Shown: positions 11,301-22,171 of the stretch, one piece after another
Layout: each line of letters opens with the position of its first letter
Numbering within the stretch: the stretch's first letter is position 1
Assembly: GCA_032164245.1 (NCBI GenBank)
Contig: JAVMKO010000006.1
Location: forward strand, 40,693,819 to 40,757,818
DNA: 64,000 bases
Source: Sternotherus odoratus
Taxonomy: Eukaryota; Chordata; Testudines; Kinosternidae
Reading direction: 5' to 3'
Program-made: the position numbers and the translations under genes
The notes under the pieces: generated by a model
Databases searched by the model: none
Told to the model about the DNA's origin: nothing
What the model saw: only the letters and a program-made list of their open reading frames with translations

Positions 11301-12452
11301 CTGTTTCTTTCCAGACATCAAGTGCAATATAGTATTGCCAGATCTAAAATCTAGCTCTGGGACTATTTAATACCATTCGGCAGACATGAAATAGCTTCCC
11401 TATTTCAAGAGATCAGTGTTAGAGCTGGTCACAAATTTTTGATTTTCTTTCTATGAAATACAGGGACAATTTGTTCAAGAATTTTTTTGAAAGGTTTGCA
11501 TTTTTTTCAACTAGATCTAATCAGTCTGCATGCCATGTCTAAAAATGAACTGAAGAGAGGTGATATTCCCATTGAAAGGGGAATTGGAGTCCTCTGCCCA
11601 CTGGTTAAGGTCATTATTATTATTTTATGTAAACACTCTAAGGAGTGCGATTAATGTTACTTAAGGTATTAATTTCATGTTATGTAAACTTATTATTGGT
11701 TCCATCTTAATTAAATTGGGACCTAGGAGGGTGTGGTAGGTGCCAGTGTTAAAGTCATAGCTCTCACAGATTTCAAGAGGAAGCATAAAAGCTTAGTAGG
11801 TAAGGGACTGGCACGGGTAGCAGGCCATGCAGATTCCCCACCATTATTCACAAACAATTGTTAATGCTGTAACCTGCTGATTTTCTGGCTCAGACATGAG
11901 AAGCTGCATTTGTAAGAATATCTGATACAATAAACCAACACAAAACAGTGTTGTGTCCATTCATGAACCTACAATTTTAAAAGTGTTGTTTAACAAAGAA
12001 ATTAAATACAAAACATGTAGATCCCAAAAAATAAAATAAAAAAATGGCCAAGTCTACAGGCACACTATGTAGCTTTATGCAAGCTGCATGACTGACAAAC
12101 TCGTTATCATTTTATCAGTAACTGAAATAATAGCAGCAGGTGATCCTTCTAGTCTAAGTGGAATACTCTGACTAAACATTTTCTACATCTATCTTTCTTG
12201 TATCAATGATGTATTGTGCTGCTGTATTTTCCAAGGCTAAGTTATAAAATAATTCACATTACGTCAGTTCTACATCAACCAGTGAGGACCACATCTCAGA
12301 TATTGTACAGTATTTTAAATTCTTCATTTAGGAAAAAAACAAAGTAAGTTCTCCAGAGCAGATAATGCTATCAGTGCCTGAAGTATAAACAGTATTAACA
12401 ACAATAACAACAATGCTCTTTCATGGACTTCAGAAAAGAAAAAAAAATATTC
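8340..12452. other. Long non-coding stretch
   Basis: Mostly AT-rich sequence with no supported gene. A small GC-richer patch near 10600-10745 resembles a fragment of an interspersed repeat but has no boundaries. Open frames here (for example 10528-10908 minus) are short and of low-complexity composition. Confidence 0.5.
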
Positions 12453-13184
12453 TGTGGGAGAGCCAATCAGGGCTGAGCAGGAGGAAGCCAATCAGGGCCA
12501 GGCTCAGTCATATATAAAGGCTGTCCAGCAGAGGATCACTGTCTCCCAGACCTTGAAAGGGGAAGGAAGGTCTCCTGAGAGGAGGAGACCAGCACCTAGG
12601 GTAGCACATAGCTGGGCAGGCTCGGGGGGAGGAAAAGAGATCTCCAGCCTGCTACCTGCCAGGCTGCATGCCCTGAAAAGAAGGGCCAAACAGGTGCAGG
12701 GGGCACAGGGATGGAAGAGGGAGAGGAGGAGGACAGGAAGGCTGTCAGTAGAGGGTCCCTGGATCGGGAGCCAGAGTAGTGGGCGGGCCTGGGTCAACCC
12801 TTTCTTCCTTGTGCTGAACCTGGTCATGGGAGAGTGGCTATAACAGACTGCAACTGGCTCTTGAGCAGAGGGGCTAGACTCTGGGGGTTCTGGCTGCTCA
12901 CTATGGCAGGAGCAAGCGGAAGGACAGTTGTTAAGACACAAACACTCGCCCCCAGAAGGGGGTGAGACTGGACTAATGGGCACTGCTGGAGGGAAGTGTC
13001 CTGAAGCAGATGGGGACTATCTGGACGCGGATGCCACCGAGTGGGGAGCAACGTGGGTCTGGAAACCAATCGAGCAGAACATGGGCGAGACACCACCAGC
13101 AGAGGGTGCTCCAGGACTGCTGAGAGCTAATCCCGGGACTAAACAGCGGGAGGTGCCATGGTGGTGAGTCGCAACCCCGTCACA
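12453..13184 (+). mobile_element. Solo LTR or LTR fragment
   Basis: A GC-rich 732-bp block that begins TGTGGGAGAGCC and ends CCCCGTCACA, with the TG...CA ends of LTRs. Near the left end two identical CCAAT boxes (GCCAATCAGGGC, about 12462 and 12488) precede a TATA box (TATATAAAGG, 12511-12520), a promoter layout suited to a U3 region. No coding interior is attached, and the immediate flanks show no clear target duplication, so one end may be wrong or eroded. Its 3' end (GGTGAGTCGCAACCCC) resembles that of the LTR at 20289-20997, which implies one superfamily. The open frames across it are unlikely to be genes. Confidence 0.6.
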
Positions 13185-15203
13185 CTTTTCCATGTTACTT
13201 CTTAGGAAAGGAAGATCCAGAGTGGGAGCTCACGGGAGGAAATCTCTACGAGGATTCCCTCATGGATAATTCCCTACACACAGTGGATCTCAGGGAACTA
13301 CAGGAGACTACATGCCTCTGTACCAGCTTTGGCTCTCAGCAACCATCTCCTCCTAAATTCACCTTTACTGGAGCCATGCTACCAGCAACTGCCTGTGGCC
13401 AGGGCTGACTCTGGGATTCCCATGGGAGGTCTGCAGGTAAAATACAGCTATATTATCCTTCCTGGCAGTCTGCAAACTGAAAAAGGAAAAACATGCATCA
13501 TTCCTAGCCCTGCATCCAGATTGCCCACTCTTCTCCATAGTTAACTCAGTCTCCATCCTCTATGTCAGCACACACCCTGCACTGCCTGTGTAGGCCTTCA
13601 TAGGGTCAAGTGGGAAGAGAGGGGTGAGGATGCCATGAGAGTGTCTGACTCTCCTTTTGGCCAAATATGGGGAGATCCATGAACAGAATGACCTGCCCTA
13701 GTGTGCACATCTAGGCGGATATGTATACTTCATACCAGCAGTACCATTCCCCTTACCTTATTTTATGTATTGGATGCCATATAAGAGGCAGCAAGTAAAT
13801 TTTTAACTCCCGAAACACTCCATTGAATCGTTCTGCACATCATGCAACAGTCCATTAGGATCTACTTATTTTAAAAGTTTGTGAATGCTGAAAACACATT
13901 TGTGTTAGTGTCCTCATGATAGCCACGTATTACAGCGATCTTTTAGTAATTCTCTTGGTATCTACGAGAGATGACTACATTAAATAATCTTGAAATGTGT
14001 GGCTATTCTTGTCCAATAAAACACTTTATCATGGCTCCTTTGTGTTCACAACCAACCTCGGTAATAATCCATTTCCAGTTACAAGTCAAGACAGCACCAG
14101 CCCTTAATGTTCTAATAAATAAATGGTTTAACAATTGGTAGCTAATTGTCACAGTGGGACAGCCAGGGAGGCTTGTAATCAGGGCCTTTATTGTCACAAT
14201 TCATTTTCATATTGTAGCAAAATAATAACCTCAGGAGCCCTTTCGAATTAAAAAAAACCTCACTTTATACTCAAAGATGTTCATTTTGCGCACTTTAAAT
14301 CAGATTAAATAGTTTTACACCAGTTTAATCTCCTCAAAATCAACAGCCAACAATGTCTAGAAATGACATAGCAGCAATAAAACCCACTTCCAAAAAATGG
14401 ATAGGATTCATTCAGTGGCAAATTACTTGCAATATTTTATAGATTTACTCTGATATACCTTTACTACAAATCTTAGAAAGTCATCACTTATTTAAACAAA
14501 GGGTACATTTATTGAAAAGGAGATATTATGAATTACAGACAGGATCTAAATGGTAAAATAAACTTACTTGCAATGAGACATCTCTTCTAAAAGTATTCTA
14601 ATAAATCCAAACTTAACTTTTAATATATCAAAAAGCAGCATGCAACATCACTGGGATTCTTCCAAAGTAAACAATATTGAAACTGATCCACCTTGTATAG
14701 GTTTGTTTTTTCTTTTAATTTTTTAAAATCCTAAAATACTGAGGTTTGGACAAAGGACATTAAAAATCAAATAATAATAAACTTAAACTCAGTTAAAAAT
14801 ACACTCTTCAAAACAAGAGCAGTTTAAACAAGGAGGTGGACCAAATAAACCTGGTTCATGTTACAAGTTTAGAAAATAAAAGCTGCAAAAGCACTGGGAA
14901 AATCAATTGTAGTTCCCATTTGTCCAAATAAATAAACTGCACAATTTGGCATACCTGACAGTCCCTGCTCCACAAGGGCCTAGGACTTCCATCGGAGGTG
15001 TGTTACAGGCAGAACTGATATGCATTACCAGAGACATGTGGTCAGCTTGTAAAACGCATCTGCTTTAGCTGGGTTAAAACTGTTTAGTCCCTCATTTCCA
15101 CAGGTACCCGCTTCATCTAGAAATTATTTTAAAAGGGATGAAAATAGGAAATGGGCAGATTTTCAGTTGGTCTCCTGTCTGAGGGCACCATTTCTGAAGG
15201 AGC
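13185..15203. other. Non-coding stretch
   Basis: AT-rich sequence with no convincing gene or repeat boundary. A short AT-rich open frame with a splice-donor-like sequence occurs near 14570 on the minus strand but is within chance. Confidence 0.5.
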
Positions 15204-15710
15204 TATTATGTACCCGGTGAGCTGGACAGGCCTCCCCACCTAGCAGCTATGCTCTGCAGCAGCAGCACCGCGTAATGGTAAGGGTCTATGGTGGCAGCCC
15301 TGCCAAGCGGTTGCAGTCTGCCCTACTTAGTTGCTATGGGGTAGGAGACCCCAGGCCCTTCCACTCTCCCAGGTTCTGACCCAGGGGACCTCTTAAGCAC
15401 TGAAAGGCAGAAGTTCGCTACTGGCGGTCTTGTTAACACTCTCCCCTGGGCCTCTTCCTATTGCTCGGTCCCCCGCACTTTGGAGGGTGTTGTGTCTGAT
15501 GGTTGTCCTTGGAGACCTGGTCTCCGGGTTTCAGCAGGGTAGGGAGTCTCAGCTCTGGATAGCAGATATGCCCGCCTGAGAATGGCTTCCTGGCCAGCGA
15601 GTGTAGGTCTGCTTCTCATTACCTGCCTTGTCGCTATGCTGAAGAGACTCCCTTTTAAATTCCTCCTTCAATTGGAACATACCCAGCAGGCAGAGCAGAA
15701 AATGTGGGGG
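15204..15710 (-). mobile_element. Possible LTR fragment
   Basis: A GC-richer block of about 500 bp between AT-rich flanks. Read on the minus strand it has a CCAAT-like box (CCAATTGAAGG) followed by a TATA-like box (ATTTAAAAGGG), and the plus-strand left edge begins TGTACCCGG, which would give an LTR ending in ACA. I found no matching target duplication and no terminal inverted repeat, so the limits are approximate. Confidence 0.35.
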
Positions 15711-16195
15711 GCGATTCTTTTCACCCTCAGAAATGCAGACAACATATGAAAATGTTGGCTAAATTATGTTATTTGGACTAGAATAAGACGAGTTGGTACA
15801 ATCCTCCCTATCACATCTAGCCCTATTAGAAGTCCTCAGTACATTCTAAACAAATTTCTCATTTAAAGTGAAAGAAACCTTGTCATCTACCTTTTTAGAA
15901 CCCATGTCTAGTTGCTTTTCTTATGGCCCTAAATATATCCCCAAAAGTTGTACATAAGAACTAATTGGAGTTTCCTCATTATTTTTCCCACTTTTAAGAT
16001 CAAAAGATCCCAAGGTCGTTCCTCAGTATTACTTCAGTAAACTTTGGTGGTTCTTACTCGGGCAAACTTCTAAAAAGAGATTAAAATCTTAAGTTTACCA
16101 ACATCTGGCAACATAGGTACATCAAATGTAGGTGCAGATCCCTTTGGAAATGTTTTGTCTGTTGATATAGCTAAATTCTGTTCAGTCAGTTTTCA

Positions 16196-16269
16196 GTCTT
16201 TCGTGGACCCTTAGCCATAGTCCACAGACCCACCAGGGTTCTGCGGACTACAGGTTGAGAACCACTACT
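16196..16269 (-). mobile_element. hAT (Charlie-like) fragment
   Basis: On the minus strand the sequence starts AGTAGTGGTTCTCAACCTGT and continues with TCCGCAGAACCCTGG and TGGGTCTGTGGAC. The CAGTGGTTCTCAACC-type end followed by a GTCCGC stretch is the hallmark of Charlie-like hAT elements. Only one end is clear, so this is a truncated or decayed copy. Confidence 0.65.
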
Positions 16270-16899
16270 CTAAATCCATCCACAAAACACAAAGCAACTT
16301 CTGAATCCCTGAACTTTCAAGATAATGAAGAAAGACAATCCTCACGGCACATGCCTTCACACATCTGATCTCTTGATCCAGGATTTTAGTTTAGAACTCT
16401 GTGCAATAAAAGTATACTTGCACTTTCTGCATCTTGACTATACTGGTTGGTGTTATTCCTAATGGTTCTCAAGAAAATAATAGTGGTTAAAAAGCATCTG
16501 AAATGATAACCACAGAAGAAAATGCACTACATAAGAAGGAATAGACAGACAGTCAGCAGAAGAATAACAATAAGCTTCAGAATCAGTGAACAGAATCAAA
16601 GTAATATTTGAACACCATTAACGCAGAATGAAACTGAAAAAGCTCACGTTTTTTATAAACAGAGCAATGCAGGCAAAGAACTGAATTTAAAGAGAGAGAA
16701 TTTTGTTTTATAATACAAGATCTTAGTTCTGATTTGCACTTAAGTTTTGTTAAACACTGCATTTTTAGTTCTGTGCCCTGGATCTGTGGAGTAAACACTG
16801 ACATTAAGTAGTCATGTTCTGGAGAAAAAAATATATGGTATGCCCCTTTGGTGAAACAGTTTTTAAATTCTAATAGAATTTCAAGGTTATTATCTATTT

Positions 16900-17360
16900 C
16901 AGATCAACACTGAAGGTCAGAGTTCACAGCAGCCAGAATTTACAAACCTCCAATGGGTTTTGATTGACAGCAATCAGCATCTCTTCAGCATCACTGAGGG
17001 AACAAAGTACAGGTCAAGACAGCAGGCGATTTCATCTGTCATTTTTAATTATCTAAATGATATTCACAGACAAAACCTTTCCCATCCATCAGGGCATCGC
17101 ATTACCATAGACAATGTTTGTTTAAAGAAGGGGCCGTAAAATCAAACAATTATGAATGCAGACAAGCCTTGCTATTGACTGCATAAATAATCAAGTGAGA
17201 TTTCCAAACTCTCTGCTAATGAATTGGTAGATTGCTGGCAGGAAGCGGCAAGTAATAATACAGACAACAGTCTAATGTTCTTATTGACTTTTACTAAAGC
17301 TTGGCTACAGAAGCAAAGATCCAAAAATGACGTCAGCTAAGGTTTCCATAGGAGCCGTAT
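16900..17360. promoter_or_regulatory. Possible conserved non-coding element
   Basis: A repeat-free block with dense transcription-factor-like words: homeodomain cores (TTTTTAATTATC, GCTAATGAATTGG), a FOX-like word (TGTTTGTTTAAAG), SOX-like ACAATG and a perfect cAMP-response palindrome TGACGTCA near 17329. No open frame runs through it. Such composition resembles vertebrate developmental enhancers, but conservation cannot be judged from one sequence. Confidence 0.3.
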
Positions 17361-18420
17361 TGATAGCGGTACACAGCTAAAATACAAGTAGTTAACTCCT
17401 GACCTTATAGTAGGACCAGCGATCCCCTGAGAGGGCTGAAACGTTAGCAGTACAATACATCATGAAGTGAGCCAACAGCCGCAGGGCCTGACAACATCAC
17501 TGCACAGGCAAGGGTCCCTTCTTTTGCCATTTATAACAGAATAATCTGTAATAATTCAACTGGAGCCCTGAAAATTAACTCGATTTGAGTCTGGTCTATG
17601 AGTAAATAAACCTGCTTAGTAAACGGAGATTGAAAAGTATACATCTAATGCAGTTGTGAAAGATACACTGTGAAGAGCCTGAAGGGCACAGTACATTCTT
17701 ATCTTGATGTGTATATCAGGGGAACAGGAGTTATACAGTTTACGGGCCAGATTCCCAGCCAACATAAATCGCTGTAGCTCCTTAGCTCTATTTGGGAATT
17801 TGGTCCATATTGTGAATATTCCCCCCTAACTTTTGTATAGACACCAAATGACCTAAACAGTAATGGAAGTATTGCTTCCATTAGTCCAGCAAAGACAGAA
17901 AATGACCTTTTCTGCTCAAGCCATGTATTCTGGAACAAACAAGGCGTTTCTTCTCGTCTCTCTTAGACCATTCACATTGGTCAGCAGTTTTATACCACTC
18001 CCTCCCAGTTTTCTTCTAACCTGTTTCACCTCAGATCCAGATCTCTGCTGTCAGGATGTGTCTGAGTTCTCAAACTGCTTCTCAGATCTTGTCAATGTAC
18101 AATAATGACAACATATCCAGGATTGGTGAGGAAGACAGAATAGATAGTCTGAATTAAAATAATCCACCAGTGCATCATAGTTTGGTTCCAGGCAGTAATA
18201 AAAAGGTGAGAGCTCCATAGCAATAATAAGCTAATGGTACTGTAAGAGTTCCATTGTTTCAATTGATACTTGTATAGTTACTCGGCTAGTTGTGTTTATC
18301 AAAGGTGAATTTGTCAAAATGTACATGAAACCTAAGTTAGTAAAAAGTGTTGTAGCTCCTAAAATAATGGTGGTCAAGAAAAGTGTTCACAAGCAAGTTA
18401 TTTTTTCATTTATAAAAGAA
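17361..18420. other. Non-coding stretch
   Basis: No supported gene or repeat family. The short open frames here are within chance. Confidence 0.45.
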
Positions 18421-18514
18421 CGAGCGAAAATACCCGGCGTTGCTCGGGTCAGTCGGAGGTGGGGAGGGGGCAGAGAGCTGAGTGAGTGCGGGGTCCGTTG
18501 AAGGGGGGAGGGGG

Positions 18515-19020
18515 CAGAGACCAAACCTGACACCCCCACCTCACCCCCGCGACCAAACCCGACACCCCCACCGCACTTACCCCTTGACCGACCCCGACTC
18601 ACATTTTCATCCCCCCAACCAAACCCAACACCCCCATGTCTCCCCCTACCAACCCCAACACCCCCTGACCAACACCCACACCTCACCCCCCGTTGACCAA
18701 ACCTGACACACCCACCTCACTTTCCCCCCCAACCAACCCCGACACCCCTACCTACCACCACAAACAAACCCGACACCCACACCTCACTTACCCCTCGACC
18801 AATCCTAACCCCTCTCCTCACCCCCCCAACCAAACCCAACACCCCCTCCTTGCCCCCCCACCAAACCCAACACCCCCTGACCAACACCAACACCCACACC
18901 TCACCCCTCACCCACCCCAACACCTTCCCACCCCCCCAGACCAAACCCAACACCCTCGGCTCACTTACCCCCCGACCAAACCCAACACCCCCACCTCACC
19001 CCCTGACCAAACCCGACAGA
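18515..19020 (+). repeat. C-rich, G-poor tandem array inside Helitron copy B
   Basis: About 500 bp of degenerate units of roughly 25-33 bp built from ACCCCCACCTCACCCCC and GACCAAACCCGACAC. The plus strand is almost only C and A, so the minus strand is G-rich and could form G-quadruplexes and R-loops. Copy A of the Helitron has no such block; instead it holds a few 46-bp units. Pro/Thr/His-rich open frames here (for example 18693-19124) are read-through of the repeat. Confidence 0.9.
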
Positions 19021-19278
19021 GAGCTGACAGGGGCAGAGAGCTGAGCGACTGTGGGGTCCATTGGAGGGGGTATTATGACATCATAACTATGTCTCAGAGA
19101 ACAGCAGCTGCCCAGCTGATGTGATTGGCCTTTAAACAATTTCACCCCTGGAGGGAGTCAGAGGTGAGATTTGAAATTTTTTTGACTCTTACCCTGATTA
19201 GGACCCTAAGACCTCTAACTGTACCAAATTTCAAGTCTCTAGCTCAAACGGTGTGGAAGGAGTAAGCGCACGTACATA

Positions 19279-19748
19279 CAGTAAAACCTTGATTTAACGG
19301 ACTAATTCGGGCGAGGGGGTGTCCGTTAAATCAGAAAGTCCGTTATTTAATAATAAAAAAAAACCCGAGCTGTCGGAGCAGCAGCCCGCCCGCCACAGGG
19401 CCGGGGCGGCAGCTCCGCAGCCTGCCCGCTGCCAGGACCCGGGTGGCAGCCGGGAACCATCAGCCAGCCCGCCCGGGTCCCGGCTGCTGGGAACCTGGGT
19501 GGCAGTTGGGAGCCGTCAGCCAGCCCACCCGCTGGTGGGACCCGGGCGGGAGCCGTCAGCCAGCCCGCCCGCTGGCGGGACCCGGGCGGCAGCCGGCAGC
19601 CAGCCCGCTGTCTGGACCCAGGCGGCAGCCGGGAGCCAGCAGCCAGCCCTCGACAAATGGATTTCGGATGCATCAGACTTGCTTAGAAATTTTGTCCGTT
19701 GCATCCGAAGTCCGTTAAATCGAGGTCCGTTAAATCGAGGGTTTACTG
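19279..19748 (-). mobile_element. pogo/Tigger-like MITE, copy 2, nested in Helitron B
   Basis: A full-length 470-bp copy in reverse orientation, flanked by TA (19277-19278 and 19749-19750). The plus-strand left end is CAGTAAAACCTTGATTTAAC and the right end is AAATCGAGGGTTTACTG. The target TA lies in the TATG-rich 5' part of the Helitron, which resumes on both sides, so the MITE is the younger insertion. The GC-rich array (about 19380-19650) holds the reversed GGGAGCCGGCAGCC-type units. Confidence 0.9.
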
Positions 19749-19796
19749 TACACGCATACATACACGCATACACCATTTGACTTTTATATATATAGA

Positions 19797-20288
19797 TTCT
19801 GCTATTCATAGGAAATTGACTAATATTCTGCCTCCATTTATAGTGAATAACATCATATTCTGCAGATAGTCCCACTGACGTCAATAGGAATAGAACATAC
19901 AGACATTCTACTATTTGTGAGTAATGGTAGAAGAATTTGGCTCATGAACTTCACCCTAAACTAACTCAGTTATATGTCACTCTGGCAATGGATAAGAGTT
20001 ATAAAAGCAGAGAGGGACTGTTGGCCTGAACCTCTAGTTATTGTGGCCATCCATCGCTTTCGGTAGGACAAAATAAAATATCTTTCTCCCTCTCTTCCAG
20101 GTACTATTAGAATAACAAAAAGACATTCTCAGTAATGGACAGATTTGTTACTGCTTTCTCCTAAGCCAAATTTGTAGAGCATTTTGGATTTCTGTTTTTG
20201 CTTCCTTAACTTCTGAAAAGTAAGGTAGCCCCATTGGCTTGAAGTTAAACGTGGTTAAGTCTGGAATCAGAAGAAAGTCATTGAGCAC
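19797..20288. other. Short non-coding spacer
   Basis: No gene or clear repeat. A strong pyrimidine-rich acceptor-like tract ends at 20100, but all three frames downstream stop within about 12 codons. Confidence 0.45.
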
Positions 20289-20997
20289 TGTAGCAGGGCG
20301 GCGACTCACCCCTGCGGCGCCTCCTGCTGGTCCGTCCAGGAATTAGCTCAGTCCAGCCACTGGAGCGCCCTCTGCAGGCCAATGTCCCGCCCAGACCCCA
20401 GTGCCCTCTTCCCTTGGGTGCTGCACCCCTGCAGTACCCCCTCAAGTCTTAGGGTCTCCTCTCCCTGGGGAACCCCCTCCCCTTTATCCCCACCTTACCT
20501 CAGTCTAGGCAACTGCCAGTCACCACTTGCCCCCATTCGCTGGGGCAGACTGCAGTATCATTGCCACCCATCATCGGCAAGGGGGGGTTGGCCTGCTGCT
20601 TCTGCCTCTGTAGCCATGGGCTGCCCCCTGCAACCTCAGTACCCTTTGTTGGGCCTTCCCCTAGGCCCTGCGGCCTGGGGGTTTCCAGGCCGGAGCTTCC
20701 CCAGCTCCTCTTGCCTTGCCACAGCCCTGCTCCACTCTAGGTACCCTGTCAAGCTGCCCCTGCAGCCAAGCCAATCTGCCTCCTCAGCTAGAGAAGGAGA
20801 CTCTATCTCAGGCCCCCGCCTCTCAGCCCTTTTATAAGGGCCTGGTCTGTTGGGGGTGTGGCCACCCAGATGAGCCTGCTTCCCAATCCACCCAGCTTTT
20901 CCCTACTCAGCCTGGGAGCTGCTTGCCCTCAGCCACAGCCCTTCCCAGAGCTGTTTTAAGCCACTTTCTGCTGGAGTGGGGCAGCCGCCCTACTACA
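20289..20997 (-). mobile_element. Solo LTR
   Basis: A GC-rich 709-bp LTR in reverse orientation. On the minus strand it opens TGTAGTAGGGCGGC and closes GCCGCCCTGCTACA, a 14-bp terminal inverted repeat with one mismatch and TG...CA ends. A TATA box (CTTATAAAAGG) lies at about 20830. Flanking pentamers AGCAC and AGCTC agree at four of five positions, consistent with a worn 5-bp target duplication as in Ty3/gypsy and many ERV elements. No internal coding region remains, so it is the product of LTR-LTR recombination. The Pro/Ser/Leu-rich plus-strand frames are spurious. Confidence 0.8.
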
Positions 20998-22048
20998 AGC
21001 TCTAAATGTACTCAAGTTTAAGAATTTCTAATGACAATTGCCCAGACATAACTAAATCCATTTTCCCCCAATGCCTCTAGCTATTCCAACAGCCCAGGAT
21101 GAATTACTTGCAGACAGATTTTAAAACTGAAAAAACACTCTTCTGAGGAAATTCCCTAGATTCATGGGGCTATCTGGGAGGGCGATGGCCCTTCAAAGGT
21201 ATCAGTGACTCAACTTTAATAGCTACTGCTTCTCTTTCGACAAAAGAATGACAAAATGTGGAGGAAAGCATTTTTAAGAGTTCGAACTCCAAGTTAAATC
21301 AGTCTGGGAGTGTTTAGCTACTATGAGATAATGGCCTACCTCAAATGGATCAGAATTTGGATAAGACATGATTTGGTAACACAACGTGGAACCAAAATGC
21401 AGAATCAACCATAAACAATAGACAATAAACATAAAAAGAGGATGGAGCTGCAAATTAAAGCTATCTCTGCAGAATAGTTTTTAAATTCAGGGTAATACAT
21501 CCTTCACAAAATAAGGGAAAACATGAAAACTATTCTGAAATATATCCATTTTAATAAATGTCTTTGTTATACTGACAGAGATGTTAGTAGCAATCTTGTC
21601 TTTAAATGATGTGCTTGATTTCAAGAAGAAAATTTTCAGGTCTAGTGAAAGCCTTTTTTATCCTACTATAAAATCTTTTCCAAACACCAGATCAAATTTA
21701 GTCATTTTTCTCAGAGGCACGTGGAATCTCTGGATGACTCAATATCTAATCCACTCTTGTATACTATTTCTGTTTTGTTTCTTCTTTGGGGCCCCTACTC
21801 TGCAAAGCACAACATTGTGCTTGATTGGGATCTAGATCACAAGTCCACACAGACTGATTAATCACAATTGATTTGCCAGATGGAGAAACTCCGTGATAAT
21901 TCAGCAGCGTAATATTTTCAGGCTTGACTCTTTTCTCAATTACAGTGGTGCCAGTCAGGAGTAATTGCACTGGAGTCAGTGGAGTAACACTGGTATAATA
22001 TTAAAGTGAGAAGAGAACCAGGTTTATATCAGTTCCATGTATGAGACA
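20998..22048. other. Non-coding stretch
   Basis: AT-rich, no supported gene. A short stretch near 21965-22020 resembles palindromic reptilian repeats but is too decayed to delimit. Confidence 0.45.
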
Positions 22049-22050
22049 TA

Positions 22051-22169
22051 GGGTGACCAGATGCCCTGATTTTATAGGGAGAGTCCTGATATTTGGGCCT
22101 TTTTCTTATATAGGAGCCTATTACCTCCCATCCCCATCCCAATTTTTCACACTTGCTGTCTGGTCACCC
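22051..22169. mobile_element. MITE with GGGTGACCAGA inverted ends
   Basis: A 119-bp element with terminal inverted repeats GGGTGACCAGA and TCTGGTCACCC and TA on both outer sides (22049-22050 and 22170-22171), fitting a Tc1/mariner-type insertion. The interior (ATTTTATAGGGAGAGTCCTG, ATATTTGGGCCTTTTTCTTA) is a sequence I recall as very common in turtle and crocodilian DNA; it may belong to the MITE group described in crocodilians as Chompy, but I cannot confirm that name. Confidence 0.8.
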
Positions 22170-22171
22170 TA

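Larger units (their letters stand above)
18421..19796 (-). mobile_element. Non-autonomous Helitron, copy B, expanded and interrupted
   Basis: A rolling-circle transposon read from 19796 down to 18421. The 5' end is TCTATATATATAAAAGTC preceded by A. The 3' end is a hairpin (ACCCGAGC, loop AAC, GCCGGGT), then ATTTTCG and CTCG, where Helitrons normally have CTAG. It is flanked by T, fitting insertion between A and T. It shares more than 90% by eye with copy A (33825-34251) over the 5' 250 bp, including GTTTGAGCTAGAGACTTG. Two things enlarge it to 1376 bp: a roughly 500-bp C-rich tandem array and a nested pogo-like MITE. It has no Rep/helicase gene. Confidence 0.85.

Noticed and set aside
12454..13167. 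Open frames on both strands in a GC-rich block
   Set aside because: The block has LTR promoter features and TG...CA ends; the frames lack domains and overlap on opposite strands.
14565..14600. Minus-strand donor-like GTAAGTTTATTT with an open AT-rich frame
   Set aside because: Open frames of about 25 codons are common in AT-rich DNA and no good acceptor is present.
18482..19124. Pro/Thr/His-rich open frames
   Set aside because: They are translations of the C-rich tandem array inside Helitron copy B, in all frames.
20382..21021. 151- and 101-codon Pro/Ser/Leu-rich frames
   Set aside because: They lie antisense within a solo LTR and have repeat-like composition.
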